Counted from the stretch's first letter, positions 49,101-59,940 are shown. The stretch: 64,000 nucleotides of DNA from Parapristionchus giblindavisi (GCA_943737045.1 CALSFV010000404.1:1-64000), one strand, 5' to 3'. Numbers and translations: made by a program. Notes: generated by a model not told the origin, from the sequence alone.

Positions 49101-52100
49101 CGAAGGAACTGCACCGCCAATAAGGTTTCTCTCATTGCTTCAGAATGCGGCGAATGCGCGCTAAGTTTGACCAAGTTTGGATAGATGCTGCGGCTAGGGT
49201 ATTGTCCTGCTGCATTTTTCGACTTCACAAATCATTTTTTATCGCCTTCAACAATACCTCTGCAAATTTTCATCTGGATTGGTTTCCGCGAGCTGAAAGG
49301 ATTCCCTTGTCAGCAATTCTCAACCATGAACCATGGGTCATGGTTGAGAATCATGGATCGACTGAAAAAAATCAGCTCGCGATTCCTGACGATTACGGTA
49401 GTACAATAGCGTACACTCCTACTGATAACAAAGGTACAGCTTTGGTTGCCATACGCCATCTTCCAACCGATTTATATGAAAGAAACATATGAAAATTTCG
49501 AGATATGCGAAACGACGATTCTTCACGTTGCAGTCGTTTCTGCAAACACACATGCATCAGCCACCATCCGCTATATGAATCAACTTGCCGACTGAATGTG
49601 GGAGTTGCAAAAATAAAAATATAATAATTATTTTTCTCAATTTTTTAAAAATGTAGTTCTATTTGAGTCTATTTGTATATTTTTCCTATGTACGAGTAAA
49701 ATGACGTAATAAAGCTGCTACCTCTTACTCTTGCGAATTTCAAGAAATTTAATTTTCGACTTTGCAATTTATACATATCTCACATTTGGTTGCAATTCTC
49801 GACGACTCTGAAAACTTGGAAAAATTCGAAAATCAGACCACGAAAAAAACATATTCAGAACGATATGAAATTACTGATCAGCTGTGTTTATAAGAGTGCA
49901 CGACATGTTATTCACCAATAAAAAGAAATAAAAGTCCTAGCTATCAAGATTGTTATGAATTTCTCAGTTTTTTTTTATTTTATGCGGCATATGTGAGCCG
50001 GGTTTGAGCCTAAGGGAATTTTCACTATAACTTTCATCGGTCTGCCCCCGGAATGTGTCTATGATGAAAGTATTGAGGGCCAGATCGAAAGTCCTCGCGA
50101 ATGTCCGGCAGTGGGTCATAATGCTCGAGTCTTACCGAGCCGGTCTCTTAAGAGAGACTATCTGGCTCAAGTGACATTCTCTTGGCACTTGGCCAAAAAG
50201 TGATAGGAACCGAACGGGCCCAAATTGTGCATAGGTGTAGTATGGGGTGGCATGAGATCACAGACGGAGTTAGGTTTCGTCATATCTGCTCCTTCGCTAA
50301 ATAACGTAAGTTCCACATAATGGCATCAAAATTTCAAAGTTTACGGATTCGTTCGATATGTGTATGCGACGATGGGTAATAATAAGCAGGTAAATTACAC
50401 CAAGTCTCATCCCGGTCCAAAACCGTGAGGCCCTGAAAAAATTAAAAAACCAATAAAAAATTAGTTTTATTTTTTGTTTCATTTTTCCTACAAATGCCTC
50501 TCGGTGGGTGACTTTTTTTATTTCTTTAATTTGACGAGTATTCATTAATGTAACTCATATATGAAAATGAACTAAAACAAATGGGTACAAATTTGCCTTC
50601 TTCCCGAAAAACCACGACTAATTCGCCTTTTTTTTGCAAACTGACTACCATAATGCAAATGCGGAAATTCAAAATACTTCATTTTTCATATTTTATCGAA
50701 AAATAGTGTCATATTACTCCTTTGATATTCAGATATCAAACAAAATATAAAAGAAAACAATAATATAATACCGAAAACGAATGAAAACATACAATGATTG
50801 AATTTCCGCATTTGCATTACCGTAACCGGCACACGCTTAATCATCTCAGTTTGCGATAAAAAGGCGAATTAGTCGTGGTTTTTCGGGAAGAAGGCAAATT
50901 TGTACCCATTTGTTTTAGTTCATTTTCATATATGAGTTACATTAATGAATACTCGTCAAATTAAAGAAATAAAAAAGTCACCCACCGAGAGGCATTTGTA
51001 GGAAAAATAAAACAAAAAATAAAACAAATTTATTATTGGTTTTTAAATTTTTTCTGGGCCTCACGGTTTTGGACCGGGATGAGACTTGGTGTAATTTACC
51101 TGCTTATTATTACCCATCGTCGCATACACATATCGAACGAATCCGTAAACTTTGAAATTTTGATGCCATTATGTTGAACTTACGTTATTTAGCGAAGGAG
51201 CAGATATGACGAACCCTAACTCCGTCTGTGATCTCATGCCACCCCATAAGACACCTATGCACAATTTGGGCCCGATCGGTTCCTATCACTTTTTGACCAA
51301 GTGCCAAGCCATAAGCAAAATATGTTCACTGAGTCAGATAGTCTCTCTTAAAACGCGTTCTCCATAAGAGCAGCGGTGGCATGGCACAATGTTTCAAAAT
51401 CATCCTAGGTGACTCATATTTGATGGTTGGAGTCCCTAGGGGATGTATACACTTCAGACAAAAAATTGACCCAAATTATCGATTTTTCATCTACCAAAAG
51501 TCGAAAAATCAAAGTGTGATTTGCACGGCATGTTATATACCATTTGATAGAGGATCCAAAGATATATAAGACTACCAAGTTTCATGAGTTTTCATAACTC
51601 CATGTTCGAGAAATATTCGATTTTCCGAATTTTGACAAGATTTTTTTGTTTAGATCTCATGGCTTACTATCTTACCATTATTTCCAGGGCCTGAAATTTT
51701 GATATGTTCTGCAAAAATGAATGGACTATCCGAATATCACACTTATTTGGACCGGCTGTATGCCAGGCATAGTGATATCGCCAGTCTTAATGATGAATTC
51801 TAACGCCCAAACGCCGACGCAGGTTCGAATCCGGGTACCGGTCGAAATTTTAGCAAATTTTTTTCGGCTCAAATTAAACTTTTAATTATACTTTCATGCG
51901 TTTTACCTTGTTTTCATTAATTTATTGTACGAAATAACCATCAACATTATCAGAAATAATAAAAAATCGTATAACTGATATAGTATCAGCAAATAGTCAT
52001 GCGACGGGCGAAAATATCGGTTTTTTTTTCACAGTGCCACTTCTTTAAAATGCAATATTTTCAATTTTCTGATAAAAGAAAATAAATCTACACTTGAACT

Positions 52101-55100
52101 CTTTAAATCTCGATAATCGTAAACTGACTGAAATATTGTTGACAAAGATCAAAGATCAAAGTTCAATGATCAAAGGTCCAAGTTAAAAGATTAAAGACCA
52201 AAATTCAGCACTAGAGTACAAACTTTTATAACATTTTCAACATATATCGGAGCTTCGAAAATAAGAGATTTGATCAGTAGAGGCGTAGGGACGAGAGTAC
52301 TGCAGGGAAAATTTCTTTCTACAGATGCAGTATCGGCAAAAAGGCATGGGACGCTTTTTTTCTTCATTTTTTACGAATTTTGATTCAGGAAAGCAATCAA
52401 GCTGATCTTTTGAGTCAATGTAAGCAGCTCATCAAGGAAAACAACCATGATGTTGGTCTAATTAAATTTGTTCACTGTTGCGTAATGATGACATAATCGA
52501 AGTACACTTTTTAAACATGTAATTGTTCTTTTCATACATGGGCGCAAACATGGGGGTGCCCTCTATAAAATTAGAGCTTTTCGAAAATTTGTGGAATGCC
52601 CCATGTATAAAATGACGTTTAGATGAAATTTTTGAAAAAAAAGTAAAAACCCCATGCAAAATTAACTATTTTTCGTTCGAGTGCCCCCTGTAGCCCGCCC
52701 ATGTATGGTTCTTGTGTGAAAAATGCTGTTCTTCTGAAACATTGTGTGAATCCACTAGGGTTGCACAAGTTGAAAAAATTCGGAAAGTTTCTCACTCCGA
52801 TTTCAACTCCGCTGCAATTGTTTGCCTCAAAATGTAATACTCTTCTTCTAGATGCGCTAATGACCCATTCTAAGTGCCAAAATGATGCTAGAAACGATTG
52901 ATCTTTATAAAGATTATGGTAGTAATAGCTCTTTATTCGCCTTCAGGACATAAACAAACATTTATTGAAAGGACGGATTTTGAGACCCTACAGTTTAGAG
53001 GAAGGTATTCTAAAATTATGGATCTTCAGCAGGCAGCTTTGCAAATTAACAAATAATGATTTCGCTGAGTTAGCTTTGGTAATGATTCCTTTCAGACCCG
53101 CAGCAAACGTTATTCTGAAGTCTACTCGATTTCAGCGCCTAGGAATAGACTTCGGCTTTTTCTCTTGCAGTGCTCTCGTCCCTCCGTCTATACTGATGAA
53201 ATCTCTTATTTTCAAAGCACCGATATATGTGGAAATGTTCACAAAGTTTTTACTCGATTGCTAAACTTTGATCTCTGATTTTTTAACTTTGATCTTTGAT
53301 CTTTGTCAACAATATTTCAGTCAGTTTACGATTATCGAGATTTAAAGAGTTCAAGTGTAGATTTATTTTCTTTTATCAGAAAATTGAAAATATTGCATTT
53401 TAAAGAAGTGGCACTGTGAAAAAAAACCGTTATTTTCGCCCGTCGCATGACTATTTGCTGATACTATATCAGTTATACGATTTTTTATTATTTCTGATAA
53501 TGTTGATGGTTATTTCGTACAATAAATTAATGAAAACAAGGTAAAACGCATGAAAGTATAATTAAAAGTTTAATTTGAGCCGAAAAAAATTTGCTAAAAT
53601 TTCGACCGGTACCCGGATTCGAACCTGCGTCGGCGTTTGGGCGTTAGAATTCATCATTAAGACTGGCGATATCACTATGCCTGGCATACAGCCGGTCCAA
53701 ATAAGTGTGATATTCGGATAGTCCATTCATTTTTGCAGAACATATCAAAATTTCAGGCCCTGGAAATAATGGTAAGATAGTAAGCCATGAGATCTAAACA
53801 AAAAAATCTTGTCAAAATTCGGAAAATCGAATATTTCTCGAACATGGAGTTATGAAAACTCATGAAACTTGGTAGTCTTATATATCTTTGGATCCTCTAT
53901 CAAATGGAAACATTGTGCCATGCCCCCGCCACCGCCCCTCCGCTGTAAGGGAGAATGCGTTTTAAAAACACTTGGATTTTTTTATACTTTTGCGTGCGAG
54001 TTTCGACGATATGAATGAATGAAATGATGAATAAATAGAATTGATATATACATACCATATTCTTCAACATAATCAATACATCTTCTTAGACCAGATGGAA
54101 GTGGAATATGATCAAATGATGGATCTATCTGTAAATGATAATGAAATCATCATCATCATCTTATATCTACATTATACCGTCAAAAGGAAAAAAAGTGAAA
54201 CATTTGTGACAATTTGTGACAAATGTTCCTCTCTTGATAAATGTGTTTTAAATCGTAATCGTAATCGTGACAAATTGTCACAAAAGATCACAAAGTGCCT
54301 ATTTTTGGCGTTTTTCACGCACTTGATGATGTATTTTCTCAGGTTTTTTAGTGTGGATGTGTTTGCCCAATGGAGTAATATATGACAAAAGTGAAAAAAA
54401 TAATCGGGAGTGCCGCGGAGAAATATTGGTATACTGTAGAATCTTACTGTAAAACTGCTACCATCGCGCTTTCTTCGTCTAATCATTACTGTATCTATCA
54501 TTATATAATTCTTTACAGTGAATTTGCACTGTTTGAACCCTGGCATGGAGCATGTTGCAAAACTGGCATACGGTAGAAAATCCTACCGTATACCAGTTTC
54601 ACCAAACAGCGTCCACAGTGAATTATTGAAATCGTTTTCTTCACATGTCAATTTGGGAAGCTCAGTGATGCTCAAATACCCTATTATCTAATAAATAACT
54701 TCAAACCGCGTTTAGATATCATGACGCAATTTTTTTCAAAATCTTGTGAACTTTTGTGACAATTTGTCACAAATGTTTCACTTTTTTATCGTTTTGACGG
54801 TATATCTACTATTTATTCATGTAACACAAATTCAACGACTAACCACATAGTTGATATCGATAGTGTTTAAATATAATGTAACTTATTCATCTCAATCATA
54901 ATAATAAATAAACAAACTTGATTAGCTTTTTCTAATGGTAATCCAATAATATTAGGTGGAGTCCATATATTATCTTTCTTATCTTTATCTTTATCTCCCA
55001 TTAATCTTTCCCATTTTCCTTTATTTGATGAGGAACGACCAATTCTAATACAATGAATATGAATATAAGGAGTATAAGTATAAGTATACTTACAATGATA

Positions 55101-55179
55101 ATGATCTCATCTTTGGTTTAACCTTTTTATCTTCTTTCTTCAAGATCTTATCTTCATTCATATCTTTATCTTTCTTCAT
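41670..55179 (-). CDS. RALBP1: RhoGAP protein, RALBP1/RLIP76-like
   Basis: A GTPase-activating protein for Rho/Rac/Cdc42-type GTPases. Eight exons join in phase: about 55085-55179 (MKKDKDMNEDKILKKEDKKV...), about 54920-55048 (NIIGLPLEKANQ), 54056-54130 (DHIPLPSGLRRCIDYVEEYG), 45299-45426 (LCCEGIYRVSSPLSRLDLLE), 45131-45246 (YLRSLPRPIIPQ), 44996-45077 (YLLAYIFIHAQNVIAM), 41842-41970 (SNKMGVAALGLLLQRILDLN) and a last exon to 41670. CIDYVEEYG + LCCEGIYRVS matches the RALBP1 junction closely. GIYR holds the arginine finger, and SNKM corresponds to the conserved N-K-M of the domain. The short basic N-terminus also matches RALBP1. The vertebrate C-terminal Ral-binding coiled coil is absent; the model ends soon after the GAP domain (about 270 residues against 650). 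Introns of 8.6 and 3.0 kb hold a nested gene and palindromes. Confidence 0.85.
42360..43090. repeat. Repeat-derived intron segment with TTCGGCATTCCGAA motifs
   Basis: Within the 3-kb RALBP1-like intron. Short palindromic motifs of the form TTCGGCATTCCGAA / TTCGGAATGCCGAA recur at about 42645, 42740, 42765, 42812 and 42840. The segment is less AT-rich than the surroundings and ends in a tRNA-like module. It looks like a decayed transposable element. Confidence 0.5.
42930..42998 (+). other. tRNA-like module with A and B boxes
   Basis: GGGTGGTCTAGGGCGCTC looks like an A-box region, and GGTTCGAATAC (42974-42984) is a near-perfect B box, spaced about 35 bases as in tRNAs. CCAGTTCGGG follows. The acceptor pairing is not convincing, so it is a pseudo-tRNA or SINE head. 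Confidence 0.5.
43121..43176. repeat. (AT)n run abutting the 1.8-kb palindrome
   Basis: A 55-base AT run directly left of the palindrome's GAGACGAATCG terminus. A shorter ATATATAT lies just right of the other terminus, consistent with insertion into a TA microsatellite. Confidence 0.9.
43177..44954. mobile_element. 1.8-kb palindromic foldback element
   Basis: Arms 43177 to about 43946 and about 44175 to 44954 are near-identical inverted copies, from the GAGACGAATCG terminus through CGACCCCCTGAAAAATTCAG, CATATCTGCTCTCATTTTCG and GAAGTGAAGGCCTACCTGCT. The loop of about 230 bases contains a B-box-like sequence (GGTTCGAACCC, 43989-43999). Identical 86-codon and 82/108-codon frames appear in both arms, but they resemble no protein I know and no transposase. 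It lies in the RALBP1-like intron. The arms are so alike that the duplication or gene conversion must be recent. Confidence 0.9.
43940..44010 (+). other. tRNA-like module in palindrome loop
   Basis: TTAGAGCGGTACCTC resembles an A box and GGTTCGAACCC is a perfect B box, about 40 bases apart. CCGGTTCGATCC follows. It sits at the arm/loop junction of the 1.8-kb palindrome. Confidence 0.45.
45552..48182 (+). CDS. REEP: REEP/TB2-DP1-HVA22 family ER-shaping protein
   Basis: REEP5/6-type proteins insert hairpins in the endoplasmic reticulum membrane and shape tubules. The start MDIINQDERLFNQ at 45552 is followed by KEQLDIPYETIESLPQPLQS and NDVHNLLYASYGAKIDGAIT. Then comes the TB2/DP1 domain: ISTILFGLFIFCLIMGGTGA, KFLCTTLGIGYPAYASLK, AIRSDDRKEDMEWL, YWSVYGFFTIVDFWIEIIMQ, YFPFYYLSKSLFFLYLYLPY and RGADALFVNFIEPIVNQLGD. 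YPAYAS, YW.VYG and FPFYY are family signatures. A Ser-rich tail ends NTQCSSK at 48182. The N-terminal ~110 residues before the domain are longer than in REEP5. The intron after SLK carries an entire 1.4-kb foldback element. The whole gene lies inside an 8.6-kb intron of the RALBP1-like gene, on the opposite strand. Confidence 0.94.
46126..47525. mobile_element. Foldback element, family 1, copy 2
   Basis: A 1.4-kb inverted repeat inside an REEP intron. Its left end (CACTATCTGAGAGAATTCAA) equals the right end of the 40-kb copy and its right end (reverse complement CACGCTATCTTAGAAAACCG) equals that copy's left end, so the two are in opposite orientation. Arms share GTGATAATTACAGGCTCCAT and GTTGTCCGTTGATCAAAAA-type segments. 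The host intron still has usable GT and AG ends, so splicing can remove the element. Confidence 0.88.
48481..50155. mobile_element. Palindrome A of the island
   Basis: The arms pair from GGCTTGGTAAGACTCGAGCA through CCCTTAGGCTCAAACC with their reverse complements at about 50000-50150. The interior holds a second inverted repeat (about 48820-48975 against 49135-49300). A poly-C run at 48629 and the palindrome CATGAACCATGGGTCATGG near 49325 are included. Confidence 0.8.
50156..51350. mobile_element. Palindrome B of the island
   Basis: Left arm ACATTCTCTTGGCACTTGGC, GATCACAGACGGAGTTAGG and CCTTCGCTAAATAACGTAAG is mirrored at 51170-51350. The arms are near-identical over about 550 bases, with a loop near 50700-50830. 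GAAAAACCACGACTAATTCG occurs in both arms. Confidence 0.85.
51352..53966. mobile_element. Palindrome C of the island, with tRNA-like arms
   Basis: Arms 51352-52150 and about 53300-53966 mirror each other, including ACTACCAAGTTTCATGAGTT and GATAATCGTAAACTGACTG. The central part 52260-53270 is only partly paired and holds AAAGATC heptamers at its boundaries (52145-52200 and 53275-53310). A tRNA-like module lies in each arm. Confidence 0.85.
51758..51842 (+). other. tRNA-like module in left arm of palindrome C
   Basis: CCAGGCATAGTGATATCGCC resembles a D arm with A box, and GGTTCGAATCC (51822-51832) is a perfect B box. ACCGG before and CCGGT after can pair as an acceptor-like stem. An inverted copy lies in the other arm at about 53600-53690. 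It is too diverged in the anticodon arm to call a tRNA. Confidence 0.55.
54175..54802. mobile_element. TA-flanked inverted-repeat element, copy B
   Basis: The 628-base element has terminal inverted repeats TACCGTCAAAA...GTGAAACATTTGTGACAA on both sides, flanked by TA dinucleotides (54173-54174, 54803-54804). The central hairpin at 54557-54602 (ACTGGCATACGGTAG AAAATC CTACCGTATACCAGT) is shared with the copy in the Wnt intron. It lies in the RALBP1-like intron between the exons ending at 54130 and starting near 54920. The TA flanks point to a Tc1/mariner-mobilised MITE. No coding capacity. Confidence 0.85.
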
Positions 55180-55436
55180 CACTTCAATACTAATTCTATT
55201 TATCTATTCATCTTTCATTCAAATACATTATCTACAGGTCAATTCAACCATTCATCAATTCATTCATTATATCATTGAGTCGTATTTCAATCTTTTATCA
55301 TTAGTAAATATAAATATAATACATGAGTATTCACAAAAAAGGGAAGAAGAAGAAGAATAGTGAAGAGATTGTATGGATACACTCATATAGATATCAATTG
55401 TACAACTATGATTACATATCATAGAGTATTCATTCA

Positions 55437-56684
55437 TTATCTTCTTTCAACAATAGCCAAAGCCTTCTTTAGATTATCGATTACAGCAGGAATATCTTCA
55501 TAATCAATAGCTGACATTGCCCATTTACAATGTTTCTTTGCTTCATTCAATGAATCCAATCCCAATGATCCTAAAATCAATATAATATACAGTATTCATC
55601 AATCAATAACATGTCTACAGTATGATATATTTGTACCTGGTATATAAGGAACATTTGATGGAGGACTAATATGATGATCTTGAGGTACTGTATTATATGT
55701 AGTTGATTGAGATTGAGATGAAGGCGGAATAGTTGAACGAGGAGGAATAGATGGAGTAGATGGAATGAATGATAATGGAGGAGATTGAGGTATATTTGAT
55801 ATATTGGAATATGAATGTTCTGATGGAGGTAGGGGAACACCTGGTTGATTCAATATATTATCCATATCTATAATATATGAGATATGATACAATAGATCAA
55901 AGATCAACTAACCTGGGACACCTGGTAAATCAAATGGATTTGTATTAGGAATAGATGAATATCCAATTGAATTCAATTCAGGATCTTCATCATTTGTCTT
56001 AATCAATAAATCAATAAATCAACAAAATAGCTTAAATATACCTTTGTGGATGGAACATAAGGAGTTCCATTTTTAATAGATTGAAGTATCTGAGTAGCCT
56101 TCCATTTAGCATATTTCTTTGTTGATGCCACATTATCATCTAATTCTCCAAATAGATTCAACACATCAAGTAGATGACCTTAATATCTTTCTATTCAATA
56201 ATCCCTCATTAATATAAAGATATACCAGCAGAATTAAATGCTTGAGCTACTTTATTATCTACATCTCCATTTTGTTCACGTCCATTTGCATATCCAAAGA
56301 TTTTAAATGCATATTCTTCCAAATGAGCCTATATATAATGGTATACTATTGTAGTTGAATCAATTCATATGATATACCTGTGCAACAATTTCATTAGTGA
56401 TAGCTTCATTGGATATTAATTGTTTCTTGATAAGTTCAAGAGTCCCTAATAGACTCTCCATATACTTCACTGAGTCTGGTGATCTATCCAATTTCATACC
56501 TTCAATAGAATCAATCAATATAATACAATAGATAGTATAATATAATAATATAGAAGACATACCAGATTGAATAGCATAGTATAAACACCAATAGTATACA
56601 ACAGGATCTCTTTTAGCATTATCATTAGCTAATCTAATGAAAGGACCTATGGGTTTGAGATTAGGTGGAATTGATAGAGACATC
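55437..56684 (-). CDS. VTA1: VTA1 / LIP5, ESCRT-III cofactor
   Basis: VTA1 stimulates the Vps4 ATPase in multivesicular-body sorting. The start MSLSIPPNLKPIGPFIRLAN at 56684 is preferred over an upstream Met because it matches the family N-terminus. The tandem MIT-like N-terminal domain includes RDPVVYYWCLYYAIQSGMKL, LLGTLELIKKQLISNEAITN, HLEEYAFKIFGYANGREQNG and GDVDNKVAQAFNSAGHLLDV with YAKWKATQILQSIKNG. A Pro/Ser-rich linker follows (PGVPLPPSEHSYSNISNIPQ). The C-terminal dimerisation helix pair is LDSLNEAKKHCKWAMSAIDY and IPAVIDNLKKALAIVERR, ending at 55437. All three regions of the family are present. It lies 258 bases upstream of the RALBP1-like start, same strand. Confidence 0.96.
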
Positions 56685-57148
56685 CTTAAAGAATATCGAT
56701 TGATCATCCATCAAAAGGATAAAGTAGTCAGATATATCATATGGTTAATAACCATTAACATGAAATAAAGAACAAACGATGAAACAAATCAACTATTTAT
56801 ATAACTATTCTATTCTTCCATAATAAATATGAGCACTTTACACTTTAAATTATAAATACAATTAACAAGCTTAAATAACTATCCAAAACCAATGAATGTA
56901 CAATGATAGATATACAAATTAAATATTTAATTATTCATAATAATCAATCAATCAATCAATAATGACTCTATCAACTCATATTATACCCATATCATTTGTT
57001 ATAATAATAATGATTGTACTCTATTCAAACTAATGATCAAGTATAGAATATACAAATGGAAGGAAATTGAAAGGATTGAGAATGTAAATGGAATGGTATG
57101 ACAATAGTATGATATACTAGATGGTATAGATATAACAATCTAATCTAT
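56685..57148. other. VTA1 - golgin-84 spacer
   Basis: 464 bases of AT-rich sequence with AATCAATCAATCAATC repeats (about 56940). No gene seen; VTA1 promoter and golgin 3' end expected. Confidence 0.4.
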
Positions 57149-59940
57149 TCAATGATTATGTGATTGACCAATCGATGACAATTCTGAATTATGACTTTCT
57201 GGAGTATAAGTGAGTATAATAAAGAATAATAATAAATGAATAGTAAGAATATAAATAATAAAATATGATCGAGCTGTTCGATTTGCACGAAGAATAGTTA
57301 AAGCTTTGATTAGGTTAGAATGAATAAATGAAGAAGAAGAAGATGATGATAGATGAATAGATGTATTCATATCTCCTATTGGTACTATCGTATCCTTTGT
57401 TACTTTATGAGCTCTTTCCAATTTAACTGACAACATCTAAAATATATATATATAATTTCATTACCAATCAATAATATTGACCTACTGTACAATAAATAAT
57501 AATAATAATCAATATAAACCTGTTTCTCTTTCATAACTTCTCGAAGTTCTTCTTCTTTCTGTAGTAATAATAGGGTTGTCCTTCCACTTTCATCACCTAT
57601 AAGTCATTCAATCAATAATATATTCCATAAATCGACTTATAAATAAATAAATAATATATTCCAGCAAACAATCAATCAATAAATCAATAATCTATTCCAC
57701 CAAATCAATCAATTTTCAAAGAAATGTATCACTCAATCAATAATATGGATATATACCATTCATACTCTTCTTTCTCTTCAATTCTTCTTTTATTGTAGTT
57801 ATCTCCATTTCTTTATCATCTAATCGTCTCTGCCATTGATTTCTTTCCTTCTCCATTTCTATTCGAATAACTTCTAATTCACTCCTATAATCAATCAATA
57901 AATCTAAGAAATCAATCAATTGATAAATTATACAGTATCTTCATCATACCGAGCACAATCAGACTTCTCTCTCATCATTTCATTATTCATATTCCATGCA
58001 TCTCTTTCTTCTTCTAATCTTTTCTTCATATCATTCAATGACATTCTATAATAGATCATTCATTCATTCAATCAATAAATCAATAATTGATTACTTTGCT
58101 TCTCTGGTTGCACTTTCAGCTTCATCAACTTCTCCACGTATATTATATAATTGTACTTGAGCTGATTCAAGATCACATCGAGCCATATCTCTGATCATCA
58201 CATAGATTAAATATTTCATTCATTAAAATGATATAGTATGATATAATACAATATACTCCATGAGTACTCCTCATAATACGCCTAAGTAGACGTTACGTAG
58301 TTACGAGCAATTAGTCGGATACGTTGATTGGGACTATCGGGATGGGATGATAAGTGGTCGGATGTAGAGGGTAGTCAAAGTCTATTCCATAGGAGATATG
58401 GTGGACTAATCGAAAGAGGATGACTATCTAGACACATTTATGGATTGTCATTGGGATGAATTGAAAGTTGTGGGTGGATTACTAGGTGTACTATAGGATA
58501 AATGATACAATTATACTTTTGAAAGAGCATACCTTTCTAATATCAATTCTTCAATATGTGCTTGAAGTACACTATTAGACTTTTCTTCCCCTCCACTCTA
58601 TAATAAGCATACAAGTGAATCATATTGAATTAATCCATAATTCACACCATTAAATCTTTTTTCTAATCTGTTATTCGTTGAGTTTACGATACATTGTTTA
58701 CTATTTGATTGCTCTTTAGTATATTAGATATTGATTTTCTAAAGGTCTAAAGAGTGAATAGGCATATAAAATATAAACAAACCTCAGATTTGAGACTTTC
58801 AATGAGTTTTTCTTTCGTTTGAAGAATTTTATGAGCCTTTTCCTTATATTCATCGAATTCTTTCTTATTCTCTGTTAGATTGAATTTAGCCAATCTCAAC
58901 TAAACAAACATATCTCATAAATCTATTATTGCATAGATAATAAATCATACTTGATCATTGATTGCACTTAGTTCTTCTTCCTGACTAATTACTCGTTTCT
59001 TCAGATTTGATATTTCACTCTACAAATATTAAAAAATCCATTATAGATGAATGAATCAATTAACCTGTAGTACATTCTTTTCCTTTAAAAGATTATCTTT
59101 ACTGATAGATAATGATGATGAATAAGAATCATTCATATCTTCCTTCTTTAATCTTTCCAATGCATTCTTCCCTTTTATCTTCTCTTCTTCCAAACGTTTC
59201 TCTAATTGCTTAAATTGTATCAATCAATATATAACAGGGAGTAATTAAAAACTCACAATTGATTTAGCTTTCAATACTTCAATTTGTGAATCTTTAGCTG
59301 ATAACTGTGATCGAAGATTATTAACAAGAATAAGATCAGAAGCCTCTTCAAATGATAAGATAAACAATAAATGAGATAATGAATAATGAATGATACCTGT
59401 AACTGAATGAACACTAAAAGTACTTCCTCTCATTTCCATTTCTTCTGATTCAGGATCATTAAGAAATGATATAAGATTAGCATCCCTCTGTTCAGGTAAA
59501 ACTGATGTTGATGGAGCATATCTATAAGCATCCCCATTACATGTATGTGATCAAGATTAATCATTCATTCAAAGTAATATAACCATAGTATGACAAATAC
59601 CTTAAAGACAATGAAATACTTACCCTGAAAGAGGTTGTTGTCTTCGTTGAGGTTTAATATAATCAGAATGAGCATGAGATGGTTCAGCTCTTCCTCCGAT
59701 CTATCAAGTTAACATCATCAATTGTGAAATGAATGACTCATCAATATACCAATGACTAAGAATGAACAAAAGTGTTACCTCTTCAGTTATAGGTGCAGCA
59801 GTATGTATTCTATTCAGACTACTTCTTGACGCTGTTGGTGTTTTTACTTGAGCTATTGCACTACCTGCATTCTGATCCATTCGAACTAACAGATCTTCTG
59901 CCTTTCCAGCAAGGTCCGATACCTTGCTCAACCATGACAT
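57149..59940 (-). CDS. GOLGA5: Golgin-84 (GOLGA5), tail-anchored Golgi coiled coil
   Basis: Golgin-84 is a Golgi-membrane tether for intra-Golgi vesicles that works with the COG complex. It starts [20 protein letters not shown] at 59940, matching the family N-terminus (MSW...[14 protein letters not shown]). A Ser-rich region with [12 protein letters not shown] acidic motifs follows, then a long coiled coil over a dozen exons: [34 protein letters not shown]-like heptads, and [20 protein letters not shown]. The C-terminal anchor is [20 protein letters not shown] followed by [11 protein letters not shown], corresponding to the vertebrate ARVFVIIY...VLLTYTPE. It ends at 57149. Both diagnostic ends are present, so the assignment is firm although internal exon borders are approximate. 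Confidence 0.93.

Larger units (their letters stand above)
48460..54002. mobile_element. 5.5-kb island of nested and adjacent foldbacks
   Basis: Outer ends AAACTCGCACGC (left, about 48463) and GCGTGCGAGTTT (right, about 53991) are inverted repeats. Inside lie three palindromes side by side: A (48481-50155), B (about 50145-51350) and C (51352-53966). A's ends carry GACCGGCTTGG...CCGAGCCGGTC, B's ends GAGAGACTATCTG...CAGATAGTCTCTC, and C's ends GGCATGGCACAATGTTTC / GAAACATTGTGCCATGCC. A has a further internal inverted repeat around CTTGGTCACACTTGGCGCGC. There is no transposase. The island occupies the RALBP1-like intron beside the nested REEP gene. Confidence 0.85.

Noticed and set aside
49145..49492. 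115-codon frame inside palindrome A
   Set aside because: Lies in an inverted-repeat element with mirrored frames on the other strand; no similarity recognised.
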